Positions 34,376 to 59,400 of a stretch of 64,000 nt of DNA are shown here, piece after piece. Numbering within the stretch: the stretch's first letter is position 1; the number at the start of each line of letters is the position of its first letter. Under the pieces are notes generated by a model that was not told the DNA's origin, searched no databases, and was given only the letters and a program-made list of their open reading frames with translations. Both the position numbers and the translations under genes were made by a program. The stretch comes from Branchiostoma floridae (taxonomy: Eukaryota > Chordata > Leptocardii > Amphioxiformes > Branchiostomatidae): NCBI RefSeq assembly GCF_000003815.2, contig NC_049997.1:15705373-15769372 (forward strand), written 5' to 3'.

Positions 34376-34672
34376 GAGTGAGAAGACGTTGATCAGAAAA
34401 GCCACGACACATGCAAGTTGCTATGGCTCTACATAACAGTGTGAGCGGAAACTAACCGTGAGGGGGACAACCGGGGCTAATTGATTCATTCAAGTGCTGT
34501 CAGTGCTCATCGCATCTTCTACGCGTATTTTCAGACACTTGTATTCCCCCCCATAAAATCGTTCAACAAAATGAATGCAAATTTGCAACAGTGTTTTTGC
34601 CGGTGCGTCAGCACCGGCTTTGAGACAGGAGAAGCGGGTGCATGGATCCATGGATGGATCGGTCGATTTAAC

Positions 34673-34812
34673 CAAACCCCTCTAATAGCCCTTCTATACG
34701 CCCTAAACCCCTCTAATAGCCCTTCTATACTCCCGAGCGGACTACAGCACGGTACCTATGGAGCAGTACCTATTAATTAGATCGTGGGTTCGAACCCCAC
34801 TTGCTAAGATTT
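34673..34812 (+). repeat. Short direct repeat next to a tRNA-like B box
   Basis: AAACCCCTCTAATAGCCCTT, then CTATAC, occurs twice in a row (34673-34729). It is followed by GAGCGGACTAC and GGGTTCGAACCCCACTTGCTAAG and then T8. The B box and T-run look like a Pol III unit, but no matching 5' acceptor stem is present, so this is at best a tRNA pseudogene or SINE remnant. Confidence 0.4.
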
Positions 34813-36107
34813 TTTTTCTTTGTTAGACTAATGTCATGTAGTGTTTTTTTAATAGAAGAAAGACCAATTCAGTAATTCGATTTTTAAAAACTCTTTTTTT
34901 CGTGTGATTTTGTTTAACATCCAGGCTTTTTCCAAAATACGCACCGGCCAGCTTTTTTCAGAAGCTTTCTTGTTACCTCCGTGTCAACAGAGGCATTGCT
35001 TTATCTGATGTTGGTAGTTGGTGTTGATATGCGTTCGCGAGTATACGAATAGTGCAGAGTAGCAACCGTTGTATTAGGCTACAGTGGTGTAATAGGATAT
35101 TTGGGGAATTGAAAGAACGGTTTGGCTCCATGACCAGCGTAATGACATCGTGGTAACATGTAAAATATGAGTTTGACACCATGCATGGTCCCATTGTGCT
35201 TTGCGAGCTTGGTATTCATTTGCGCACCACCTAGCGATTTGCAAATAAACTACTCCCAAACAAAAACACAATTATATGTGAGTTACCTTTCGAATGCAAA
35301 ACGCTCCATGCATATACAGGGGCAAAGTTGGTTACATAGGGGACATTAAGATCGTTTCCATTTATATCGACAGTTTTTTCTATGGCTCACAATATTACAA
35401 TTATTTACAGATAGGTGTTTGCAATATCAAGTAAAGATAATTATCATTTTGCCATCTTTATTATCTCATCGTCACCAACTGGCCATTGCTTTAATATTCC
35501 AATCTGACTATATGGAATATGATATATCGTATATATATTCTTGTCCCTTCATGAAATTTGTAGGTAAATTCAAGTAGATCTGGAATTTGCACATTGTGCA
35601 AATACTAGTATGCAACTACATGAAAATGTGCAGTTAGAAGGTAAAAATAGAAATAAATAAAAGTGCCATATAATGATGAATATATTTGCCCATATCTTTG
35701 CACTTGTGGCTATTTTATAAATAGCTTGAACAGGTCAATATACTTGTGTTGAAAATAAGGTTCTTATAAACACAGCCTTATTTTCCCAAATATAAATTTC
35801 TCGCAGTACATTGAAAACTGATCGCACCTCCACTAGAAAGCGTGCAGAATTTGTGACAGAAAGTTCTTATATCGTTAGAAAATCTATTATAGATAGAGTC
35901 AAATTTTAAAGATCTTTCAATAAGTATCAGCTACTTAGCTTGTGTCGTCGTAAGGAGTAAAGCTTTAAAGTTATTAGTTTAAGGAATGGTGATTTGAATA
36001 TTAAAATCTGTATTAGATGCGAACAGTAATGAATGAGTTCAAGAAATAGTCGCTAGGTGGCGTGCGTGATTGGTGACAGAAATTGAGTCTAACTGAATAC
36101 TAGTAGT
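34813..36107. other. Intronic/3'UTR DNA of CMAS-B, nothing coding recognised
   Basis: AT-rich sequence between the two alternative terminal exons. TTTATT at 35458-35463 (AATAAA on the minus strand) could serve the proximal exon, 645 bases after its stop. Confidence 0.4.
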
Positions 36108-48313
<12,206 letters not shown>

Positions 48314-48339
48314 CTTAACGTTGCCGAACGGCTGAGAAA

Positions 48340-49190
48340 AGTTTATAAGTCAATTAACCCATTGATTAACCAATTAACAAACTAGCTTACTAGCTAATCA
48401 GTTAATCATCGTTAACAAATAATAAGTCAATCAACCCGCGTGTGGGGCCGCGTAGCACAGTGGTAGTGTATTCGGCCCGTGACCGAGAGGTCGCCGGTTC
48501 GAATCCGCCTGCCGTGTTGCCGGTCTTGTGTCCTTGGGAAAGGTACTTTACACGACTTTCCTCACTTTACTCAAGTGAAAAATGAGTCGTCCCTCGGATA
48601 GGACGTTAAATGGAGGTCCCATGTGTGGGAGAGCCATACGCTATGCACGTTAAAGAACCCGCCACATGTGCGAACATCCACCCAAGCGGATCAAACCATT
48701 CCGGCCAAAATAGGGGTAGGGAATCTCCCGAGCAGCCCTCGTAACCCCTGCTTCGCCTATTGGGTCAGTTAGTCCTCACTTATAGTGAGCAATTGGGCTG
48801 GTCTCAATCGTGATGTTTCTGACCTAGGGCGAAGAGTTGCTGTTACAGTTCCAATCATCTAACCCGTAACATTGAGTGGCCTTCAGGCCTTGTTACGTGG
48901 TGACCATTGAGGTAAAAAAAAAAAATTGACTAACCAACTAACCAACCAGCTAATCAGTTACTCATCGTTAAGAGTTCATAAGTCAATTAACCCATTGACA
49001 AACCAACTAACAAACCAACTAACTAGCTAATAAGTCAGTCATCGTTTACAGTCAATTAACCCATTGACTAACCAACTAAATAGCTAATAAATTACTCATC
49101 GTTAAAAGTAAATAAGTCAATTAACCCATTGACTAACCAACTAACATACTAACCAAACAGTCAAATTATCTATCAACCAATTAGCTGATT
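48340..49190. repeat. CCAA-rich tandem repeat interrupted by a SINE
   Basis: Units of about 60-90 bases contain AAGTCAATTAACCCATTGAC, TAACCAACTAAC, GCTAATCAGTTA and CTCATCGTTAA. One unit lies at 48345-48425 and several more at 48927-49190. The SINE at 48442-48926 splits the array, so the array is older than the insertion. Confidence 0.75.
48442..48926 (+). mobile_element. tRNA-derived SINE, well preserved
   Basis: The head GTGGGGCCGCGTAGCACAGT, then GGTAGTGTATTCGGCCC, contains a Pol III A box, and GGTTCGAATCC is a clear B box. The body contains TCCTTGGGAAAGGTACTTTA, GATAGGACGTTAAATGGAGG and CACGTTAAAGAACCC, and the 3' part reads TGTTACGTGGTGACCATTGA, then A13. Fragments of the same family occur at 11520-11790, 58575-58690 and 59985-60130. 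Confidence 0.9.
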
Positions 49191-49199
49191 ACTAAATTT

Positions 49200-51000
49200 A
49201 GAGGTCTAAATTCAAATCAACCTGTCAATTTGAAACGAGGGTGGTGATTGGTCCATTTAAACAAAAGGATAAAAAATGTGAAAAGTTTTGTTTTAGTTAA
49301 ATGTAAAATAGGTGTAGAAGAGAATCCAAATAGACATTGCATAATGTTACAAACTGCAAGTCTACTTTAGCGTCTACCAGGCCTCACATAAGAAATTGGT
49401 CGAATAGGCAGACAAAAGTATAGGTGGCGACATGGGAGGTGACCAACTAGACGTTTGGGCAGGCTAACTCTTTTGGCGTGTTGTCTGTTTACTTGGCAAA
49501 CTTCCACAATTTTCCGGCTTATTCAACTGTAGCGAGCGATAATACCCTGCCATGAAATCACCTGTGGAGACAGTAGAGGCTTAGCCTGTTTAAGTCTGCG
49601 TGAATACTTGGGCGTTTTCCATGGCCCAGTTTATACACCCGATCATCCCATAGGGATTATTCTAAAATGATAGGGGTGTTGTGGGAGGGGCGGTCTGAAT
49701 GTCATAGTAACAAAGGGTGGGAGCGGGCATTGGTCCGATTTTTACATCAACAAAACAACAACAACAACGATTGTGCCCTACCTGTAAAAAAGAGCAGTCA
49801 CTTAATCCAAACATACATAACATCATTCAACAAAAGCCGGAATAAATTACAAAAAGTAAAAAAACAAAAAACAAATGCACACCCCCTCCATACGTTTGGA
49901 ACATCCTGTTGAAACTAATGCCAGTATGCAGGTGGATTGAGTACTTGAGTGCATTTGAGTACTTGAGTACTTGTTTTCCGTACAACCACGCAAACATTGT
50001 TTTAACAGGCGGTTTGTTTACACTGTTTACACCGTGACAGTATAGAACATGGCTACTGTAACGTATACCAGTCTCTACCAGACCTTAAGCATGTCGGAGA
50101 CATTTTTCAGAAAACGGCTAAATTCTATTGAATCTAGGTCTTATAAGCTCATTTTTACCTGAGTTAAGTGAAGAAATTCGTGTGAAGTGCCATTTTAATG
50201 GCACAAAATTGTAGAATGTCAGTGGATTCCAACCCAGGGTTGTGGGTCAAACACCCTTATAATTACGACCCAACCCTGTTCCCTTTTCTCCTATATGCTC
50301 GGATACTTCCCACCAAAGCTTGGAGAGGAGGGCAACAATGATAAACTGACATACGGTATATACTCCAACAGGAAAGTAGATTTTTCCTCGTTCCTATAAA
50401 TGTTGCAACCTACAGTAACGTATACAGTGTATCATATGACATAACACAAACTATTTGGTATATCAAGGAGCTTTTACATAAAAGCTTGGGTATATGAAAC
50501 TATTCACGGATATTTGGTATATACGTAAACGCACATATTATTACTAAATTATTAAACAAAAAACGCTTGCGTGACTAAACTACACAATATGCAGGCATTG
50601 TTAAATAAATAATGTTATTTTCTAGCCAGTGAATTCGGTGATTTTTCCACGAGTTTACATGTGCACTGAGGACCATTGTTTTGCTACAAAGTATCTAAAT
50701 CACAAACGTAGCTATTTTAGCCCCAGGCACAAAATGTTTGTCTGTAAGTGTAGGATATTCTTTCAGATTTCAACGCTTGCATATATCACCGCACACTGGA
50801 TGTTTACAGTAAATTCCCAAATACTTTGTAGACAGCCAAATTAGTGGCTCCAAATGCTCTACTACAAGCCACGTTGCAAGAGCATTTGGTTAAATCATGG
50901 TCCTTTGATCTAATTTAGCTACAACTCACTGACTTTTTAGGTCAGAAATAATTACTGTTCCCAAAGACTAATAATTCACAAAGCTTGTGTTATATTTTAC
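49200..51000. other. Upstream/intergenic DNA between CMAS-B and PRDM4, nothing coding recognised
   Basis: No exon-like frames with family features. Several short direct repeats (GAGTACTTGAGT near 49936-49968) and AT-rich stretches. Confidence 0.4.
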
Positions 51001-51039
51001 CAAGCTTCTTACACAGGTAAACCTAGTCGAACATACCTG

Positions 51040-51345
51040 TATTTCACTACTCGAAGTTCGTGGCTTCTTCGGCTCAGGGCCTTCCGAAAATGACATCGAA
51101 GACGACCCGGAAAAACCGGCTGGACAAAAACAATCTGTAAAGGTGGTGGCGGGTGATAGTGAAGACGTGTCTTGTCATGCGCAGAAAGACAGGTGCAACA
51201 ATGGGAGGAGGGGTCAGAGGTGACGTCATAACAGCTGATACCACTGTCACAGGTGGGTGAATCCTCATAATTTGACGGTGTCTGTACTGATCTCCGAGCA
51301 GATACGAGGATCCGGTTCGTTGTTTTTGAAACACGTTTTTCGCGT
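51040..51345 (-). promoter_or_regulatory. Candidate promoter or first-exon region of CMAS-B
   Basis: This CpG-richer island in AT-rich DNA contains a palindromic CRE (TGACGTCA) at 51220-51227, within GGTGACGTCATAAC. Open frames exist on both strands (including RGFFGSGPSENDIEDDPEKP on the plus strand), but none is recognised. CMAS-B needs an upstream noncoding exon on the minus strand, and this is the nearest promoter-like sequence. The link is inferred. Confidence 0.3.
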
Positions 51346-51359
51346 GTTTTCGCAACATA

Positions 51360-52915
51360 TTACCGTCAGGTTATGTTTTCGGTAGCGTGTAATATGTGTT
51401 TTTAATTGCGGAAGGACAGCATAACTATAAAAGACATGGATGGATTGTATTGATATTTGGTTGTCGGTAAGTATTGATTATGCCTTGATATAGTTAGATT
51501 TTTGGCTGCCTAGTGACTTGTTACGTTACTGCAGCAGAACTTCTTGTTTTGATTTCTCGAGTTCTTACAGCTGTAGTGGTGTAGATTGGCCCCCTAGCGA
51601 CTATTTTGAAACTACAGGATCTGGTTTAGTCTTCGACTCTGAAAGAAAATAACTCACTACTTTTGAATTCTACATTAGTATATTTTTTAAAAATATTTTT
51701 GGGAAATATATGGCATAAATTTCGCATATTTTACTGCTGCTTTGAACGATTTATTGTATGGTCTAAAGCCATTTTCTTTTGAAACAGCAAAAAAATTGAA
51801 GCGCATGTAAATGTCACACGTAAAATTCAATTAACATGGCCTAAACTACCAATAGCATTTAATAAAAGAAACGTGCATAAGAATTTTTCATGTTTATTGA
51901 CAAAAAATAGAATTCTACAAAACATATCTGTACACTAATTGCGTGAATATTATTAATATTCAAAATGATTCACAAAAAGTTACTTGCATGTAATAAATAC
52001 TTAGAAGTCTATAAAACTAGAACTTAAGTACAATTATAGATAATTTACTATCCAGCTCAAATGTAAAAGCAATGGGCAATTTTGGGAAAACACTTTATCT
52101 TAATAAACATAAGTTAAGTGTATTTAAGTCAATTAAAGATTACCCCCTACCCAGTTTTTTTGCCGTGGAAATGCTTGAAATTTCAAAAATAATTCAGTAT
52201 CTACACTTTCATACAAATCATAATGTACTATAAATGACCAAATAAGTAAAAATGCACTGTGTATAGCTATGCATTATAATATCAAAAGTGATTTTTCCAC
52301 TTTCATTAGTATGTGCAATATGTATAATTACATGATAATATTATTGTGTTCTGTTGCAGTAATGGATAAAAATAAACATATTGGAAGAAAAATTCTTCAA
52401 AGAAATAATTCCTTTGAGGAAAAATGAAACATTCAAGTCTACATAAATTTTATGCAAAAAACAAGAATGTTATTATTGAAATTGTAGTTTGGCATATACT
52501 AGCATTGGATCACAATTGTTAAAAAAACAAACAGAAGCTCCAATATGGTGCTTTGATATTAAGGCATAACCCTTAGCTATGTGCCCTGATTAATATTAAT
52601 AATTGTCATTCTCTATAATATCAGTCAAAACTTTCATTCCTACACTTAGACAAGTCAGTTCCAACACTCAAATCTTTTATTCGTTACAACGAATAATGAT
52701 ATGCGGCCTTAGACACTTGAATAGATTTGCTCTTGAGGAACAATTAAGTACAGTGCATTTTACTCCAAAGTTCCCACAGTTTAGTTTCTGTACCTTGTTT
52801 GGCATTGACAAATTTTAAGCAACAATTGCTGTATTTAAACTGTATCAAGCCAATTGAAGTAAAATGTTTTTTTCTTGCTACAAAATAAGAAAAATTCCTT
52901 TAAAAGCCCCTTACA
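51360..52915. other. AT-rich DNA downstream of PRDM4, nothing recognised
   Basis: Very AT-rich without exon-like frames. TTTATT at 52676-52681 (AATAAA on the minus strand) is a possible PRDM4 polyadenylation signal 768 bases past the stop, in which case the MITE at 52919-53293 would be in the 3'UTR. Confidence 0.4.
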
Positions 52916-52918
52916 CAT

Positions 52919-53293
52919 AGCCTGGGTACCATCCGGATAGTAGTTCGCTCCTATGTTAGCTTCTGCTATCCGTCTGGAGACGTGCGCATTCAAACCGTCT
53001 GGTGCTAACATCAGTTAATAAGCGAATCAAGGAATAGGTTCTAGAGCGCTCGTTCGATGAGGTCCTCCCGCAGACGGAAAGCTTGTCCGTTGTTGGAACG
53101 CCTGTTCGGACGATCGCTTGAAACCATTCCATAATTCGCTCATATGTGGGGACCAATCAGCGCCTGCTTCCAGAATTTGGACGATTCCAGACGTTTAGAT
53201 GGTCCGCGTTCCCAGACGGAAACACAGAGAAGCGACTGTATATAGTAAATAATGAACGCCAGAGCGAACTACTTTCCGGATGGTACCCAGGCT
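52919..53293. mobile_element. MITE with AGCCTGGGTACCATCCGGA termini
   Basis: The left end AGCCTGGGTACCATCCGGAT, then AGTAGTTCGCTC, is the reverse complement of the right end GAGCGAACTACTTTCCGGAT, then GGTACCCAGGCT. About 375 bases, noncoding. It lies just beyond the PRDM4 stop codon. Confidence 0.9.
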
Positions 53294-53448
53294 TACCCAA
53301 CTTACACAATTATAACCTTCAAATGTAGTACTTTTTACCACTCATCAAGCAGACTTATTCATGACTAACTACCAACCATGGTCTAGAGAAGGCCGGGAGG
53401 TCATAGTCGACTATGTGCGAATAAGGTTTAAACTATTGGTGGCAATTG

Positions 53449-56400
53449 CTATCTTTGTTGTTGAACTTCGACCTCTGACACTGGTGTGACCTGTTGACCT
53501 TGAATGATGACCTGGGGCATGAGGCCGCCGGTCGTGTTCACAATGTTCGGTACGATGGGAACAGGCATTACAATCCCTCCATTGTTGTTCCCATTGCATA
53601 TCAAGTCATTGCTGTCTACCATTTGAACTCCATGTTGTTCAGCGCCCCCTAACAGATCAGTCGGGAACTGCAGTGCTGATGCACGAGTCTTAGTGTTTTG
53701 TCTCCTTTGCTGCTTCTTGGAGGTTTTACCACGGGTGACATCAACGTTTTGAGTCGGTCCCCCATTAGGGGCCATCTCGGAAATGACTACGCGGACAACG
53801 TCCGTATTCTGCTGTGCGTTTCGTCCTTTGCACGCTTTCTTGTGCCTGTTAAGGTGGTATTTCGTAAAGAACGCTTTGTTACAACGGTCGCAGGGGAAGT
53901 TGCGTTCGCCCGTGTGGGACTTCATGTGTTTTTTTAGGTGCTGCAGACGCCAGAAGATCTTGCCACATTCCTCACACTTGACCTCGCGGTCTCTCGTGTG
54001 CATGTACATGTGCTGCTTGACGTCAGACTGTCGCGAGAACATCTTGTCACAAAACTGGCACTTCATCTGAAAATAAGATATAAAAGGATTTTATATAGTA
54101 CGGAACAAGTATCTGAAATTCCTTGCTTATTTCCATTCAATACCAACCTTAACACATCAAGGCCATTTTCACTAGATGGCAATTGTGCTGCGGCCTTGCT
54201 GTGACCAAACATGGGTTTGTGTTTTCCCTGAAATCATACTTGAAATATCATGGAAAATGCAAAAGACTGAAAGGCAACAAAACACACAAACCTTAAAGAT
54301 TTGTTTTATATCTACAAAATTTCAGGTGTGATCTGTCAAATTTCAGGTTCAGGCATGGTCACAACAAGGTCTCCAACCAAGTACTTATTTCATTGGTTAG
54401 CTGTGAAATCTAAAAGTGAAGGGCAGTCATATGAATGGCTATATTATAGATACAGATACAGAAACAGGTAAAATTAGATCCATGGAAATGTAATTTTCTC
54501 ATGCTCACCTTCTTCTCACCAGTATGAGTGACCATGTGTGACAGTAGGTGAGCCTTTTGCCGGAACGTCTTGTTACACACAGAACAGGCATGCTTCTTCA
54601 CTCCTGGAAAAAAAACATGGTGAATGTAGCTGTTACTTAAACATTTAAGTAAAAGTCTTTCTAATGGTTTATGGTACGTGTATAAAGGGGCACTCATCAA
54701 TTTTATATCCCTTGACTTATACACAGATACATGTACGATAGTACAATGCTCTCACTAGAATTTTTTTTCAGCGTAAAAGCATCTTAGTGCAGCAAAGCCA
54801 CATGGTAACCAATGCATGTGTAAGCATTGTGGGGGGTCTGGGGGAATCCTACCCCTAAAAATTATTTTTTTAATGCAAAAAATCATTTATGATGAAAAAA
54901 GCATCTATACACATACAAACATGACTAGAAAATGCATGCATTGGGTAGGGTCTGCATGGGTTTAGTGTGTCCCATATTGCTTCAAAAACACATGCTTATA
55001 AAAAGTGAAATTCTGCAAAAGTCAGCTGAGTATGCATTCATCAATACATCGTCTACTAGCATTGAAAAATAACACACGAGACTTCCTTCTGGAATTAAGT
55101 ACCCCCTTAAGAAGTTAGGAAGACTTGTCTTACCTGTGTGTATTGTGAGATGAGTTCTTAAGTTGCTGGGATCTGTAAAGGTTTTCTCACAGTAGTTACA
55201 CTTGTGAGGTTTCACTTTGGTGTGCACCATTATATGTACCTGTGGAGAAGAATAAAAACTTAGTCTAGTAACTTGAAATCGACATTATTTAATACTAGTA
55301 CAACATACATTAATGACAGTTAGATATTCAGATAGAACATAGCATAATTAATACAAATTAAATGAATACAGAAACTGAATAAATCCTCTAAAGAGCAAGA
55401 TATTTTTCCTATGAAAGGTTAAGTGAATCCTATCTGAAAAAGATGTAACTGAGACTATTCAGAAAGTTTAATATATCATTATTTTAAGTCCATTATATTA
55501 GGGAAATTTCCCTAGCTCTGTACAATGAACTGATTCACAGGACCACAACTTCTTGGTTAAGAACTGAATGAACTACACACTTCTACCGAAAATACTCCAG
55601 ACAGAAGCTCTGAGAAAGGTGTCTGATAGACACCAAAACGTAAGCAAGTAAGTTCAACATGGTTGTGTACAAGAATTCTGTTATATCCTTAGATTCTAAC
55701 ACACTACTGTTACAAAATTACACAAAATTACCATATTGCGGCAAAAAAGTTTGGGAACATGTACACCCAACAATTTTCCTTTACCTGAAGTTTGCTTGAA
55801 GAGGTAAAGGCACGCTCACACAGGTCACACTTCCACTTGCGACCGGTCATGTCCGGGTGAGCGTACTTGGTGTGTCGGCCCAGAGCACCGAGGTCCGCAA
55901 ACTGGCGCTCACAGCTGCAGCACTTGTAAGACTGCTCTGGCTTGCTTGTAACGCCTGGGTAACAATAAGACAAAAAAAATGCCATCTTGTATTACAAAGC
56001 TTGAAAGTTCATTGTGTTGGTAAAAAAAAATCATCCTAATTTTTTATGTAATTTCCAACACAAAGAAAACCAGCATTATGATCTAATGCTTAATATCTAT
56101 ATTAGTGATACAAAGTTTTTTAATCTACATTTCTAAGTTTTCTATTAGCATTTGAGAAAAAAAGTATGGAAGTTTGGGACTAGTCCACTACCAGCTCTTC
56201 TATCTTGAAAGTGGTACCTTTGGCTTTAAGTCACATCTGAGAAGATATACACAACTGGGGCTAAAGGTGGGCTCAATTTCAACTGAGTGAGAAAATTGAG
56301 TGAAAAATTTCTTTGCCAATATGCGGGGATGCAAATTGGATGCAAACTGAACTTAAGCCTACATTCCTACCGGTAAGTTTTGCATAGTTCCCAGCGACCC

Positions 56401-59400
56401 CCATGAGAAGTTCGTCCCCCTCGGCTATGTTCTTCCTGGAAGTGAAGAAGATGTAACCACCCCCTTCCCCCCCCCCCCCACACACACCAGGTTCTGTTTT
56501 CCTACCTGTTAGTTTTGCATAGTTCCCAGCAAACCACATGAGAAGTTCTTCCCCCTCTGCTATGTCCTTACAGGAAGTGAAGAAGATGTCCCCCCCCCCC
56601 CACACACACACACCTTATTCTGTTTTCCTACCTGTTAGTTTTGCATAGTTCCCAGCAAACCACATGAGAAGTTCGTCCCCCTCGGCTATGTCCTTACAGG
56701 AAGTGAAGAAGATGTCCCCCCCACACTGGTGTGCCACCAGGTTCTGTTCCAGCGACGTTCGCGCACGTTTCACGAACATCATCCAGTTGGCCTCGTTCTC
56801 ATCTCTCGCATCAATAAAATGACTGGAGCGCTCGTCTCTAAAAATCTGGAAAGAGCAATAAATAAAAAATCATTTAAAAAACTAAATCAACTGGATTGCT
56901 TCTTTCTCAAAATCTGAAATGTGTGTATTACAATTTCATTTGTTAAACGGTCATTGTAGTCAAAATTAAGTTGAAATCAAGTACAATTTCAATGTTTTTG
57001 TTAAACTTTGTAGGCAAGTATTCCTATAGTTGCATTGTTGAAAATTATTACAAAATCATCATTCTTACAACTGTTTTAGTTTGTTACAAACATTGTCATG
57101 ACATTCTTTTATTCTACTTAAATTGTTTTAATACATTGTTGCCATATCATAACCCAATAACGTAACACAATAATTGAGTATTCTACAATTATGCATCTAA
57201 GTTTGCTTTTACACTTAGTAACAGTTTTCTAGATTTTGGAGAAAATAAGTACAAAAAAAAAATAGCTAATAGAATTGTAATTATTTTCAGTTCTACATGC
57301 ATGTAAAACGACAATTGCTCACCTCCCACATATTGGTCCAGTCAGACTCACTCTCCACATCTGACTTCTTCACAATCTTACCCTGAAGAGGACCAAACTG
57401 GGTTCTGGCTTGGATGGCTGTTCTAGTAAATACCCCTGAAAAAGGTTTGAACAGTTGAGAACAAATTCAAACTTATACAATAATCCAAAAGAACACACAA
57501 AATCTCTAAGTTTGGTCACTAACTATTGCAAAATTTAATAAGGTCATTAGAGCAAGCAACACCCTGGGGAGTTTAATGCAATGTTTTAAATAATGAATCC
57601 CTTCCTTTGATTTGTTACTTATATTCTGAATAAAAGGAATTGTTTTTAGACTAAAATTATGTATGTGGCTCTGAATGGTTATATTTACATGTTTGTGAAA
57701 GCAAAACCTGTATTATTTTTTCCTTGGGACACAACAGGGTTGTAGCCAGCCTGAAATCATTTTCAGTCCCCTTGATTTTGAATGGGAATCCTATCGAGCA
57801 CCGAAGGCATGGCGTGACATTGCGCGTCATTTCTAGGGGGTCTGGGTCCCAGAAAATTTTTAAATCAAGACTCTCTGAAACACTATGTCCAGCATTTGAG
57901 GTGCAAATTTTGCTTGTAGACTAAGATGTTCAATGGCATCTGTTTTGGTGAAGAAGAACACATGGGTTTCAGTTTTTTTTATATCTTTACATATCAATTT
58001 TTGTCTGTCCCAGGGGACGGAATGGGGAAAACTTTTTTCAGTCCCCAGCTGCAAAATTCCTTCAAAGGACTGAAGGACAGGTGCTGGCTACAACCCTGGG
58101 ACATAATCTTAGTTTGAAAATGAAAAAAAAAATGGACATGCAAATCCGAGAAGCAACAAATAAAATTGGCATGGCTTTACCTGTTCCTGAAGTAGTGATA
58201 TTAGAAGGTTGAAGAGCCAGGTCCCTGGGTAGAGTCATTCTGGCATGGGACTCTATAGGTGTGTCCTGTACCATGTTAGGTACTCCATGGAGGGTACATA
58301 CAGTAGGGTAGGCCTTCTCACAACTTACACACCCTGGGCGTAGGAAAACAAGAAAATTTAGTTTTATCTAAATGCACAATTTACATTACTGCATACAAAT
58401 AATTACTATGTAACAGTACAATATAGAAGTGACATAAATATACATGTAGATACAAATGCAATACCTTTCAACATGTATTATGTATTAAAAGCTCACAGTG
58501 AGTTTTAAAGAATTATATAATTACAGGACATTGTGCATGTATTTTTTTTTTCCTTTTTTTTTTTTTACTCAATGGTCACCACGTAACAAGGCCATGAAGG
58601 CCACTCAACAAGGTTACAGGTTACATGATTGGAACTGTAACAGCAACTCTTTGCCCTAGGTCAGAAACATAATGATGTATGCAATAAAGGAAAAGTTAAA
58701 ATTTTGCTAGTAGGTAACATCTTTTAAACTATTCCACCCTGTGAGGGTAGAAGCTGATTGTAAAAAAATATGATTTTGGAAATGGTCAGATGCTTTAGAC
58801 AAATATATTTTAGTCAGTGTCACAGAGGAAAGCTGGTAAGGTTTTATACCTTACCTATGATCATCAAATGAGATGACGACAAATTCTAATAGTCTAATAG
58901 GAAAAAGTGGAGATGGGCGCTGCCCTATGCACCACCTGGTACAGAAATGAAATTTGAACTTACAGAAGTCTGTTTTGATTGGTTCGTTCAGTTCTTCCTC
59001 CAACTGCCTGGCGACTGCCTCGAGCGATCGTTCCCCGCTACCCACGGGAACGTGGTTCTGAATGGTTGGCTGGAGAAGTGATTCCAGTACACTGCACGTC
59101 GTGACCGTCAGGTTGTTTGAGTTTGGGAAAACGGAGATACTCGACATCGGGACTGTTGTCACATTCACGGTAGATGTGTTCCCTCCCTGGAAAAATTCAA
59201 ACAGATTCAATTTTATTGTTTACTGTAAATGCAGAAATATACGCAGAAGCTTTATGTTTTCACAATGGCCACATCTCCGCGAACTTAAAACCTCCGCACT
59301 GTTAAATTAATTTAGTTGGGAAAATGAAAATTGTCTTTCCTGGTTTAGGTTGCTTTTTTGTAAGTCCACCTTGTATTGTTGTGTCTTTTTTTAAAAATGA

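Noticed and set aside
34735-34812. tRNA gene suggested by GGTTCGAACCCC followed by a T-run
   Set aside because: No 5' strand pairs with the CTTGCTA 3' end and no convincing anticodon arm can be drawn. Kept only as a tRNA-like remnant.
51074-51358. Minus-strand 94-codon frame near the CRE-like site
   Set aside because: Low similarity to anything recognised and rich in Arg, His and Pro. It may be a 5'UTR shadow, so only a regulatory region is proposed.
53698-54204. Plus-strand frames over the PRDM4 last exon
   Set aside because: They are antisense shadows of the zinc-finger coding sequence.
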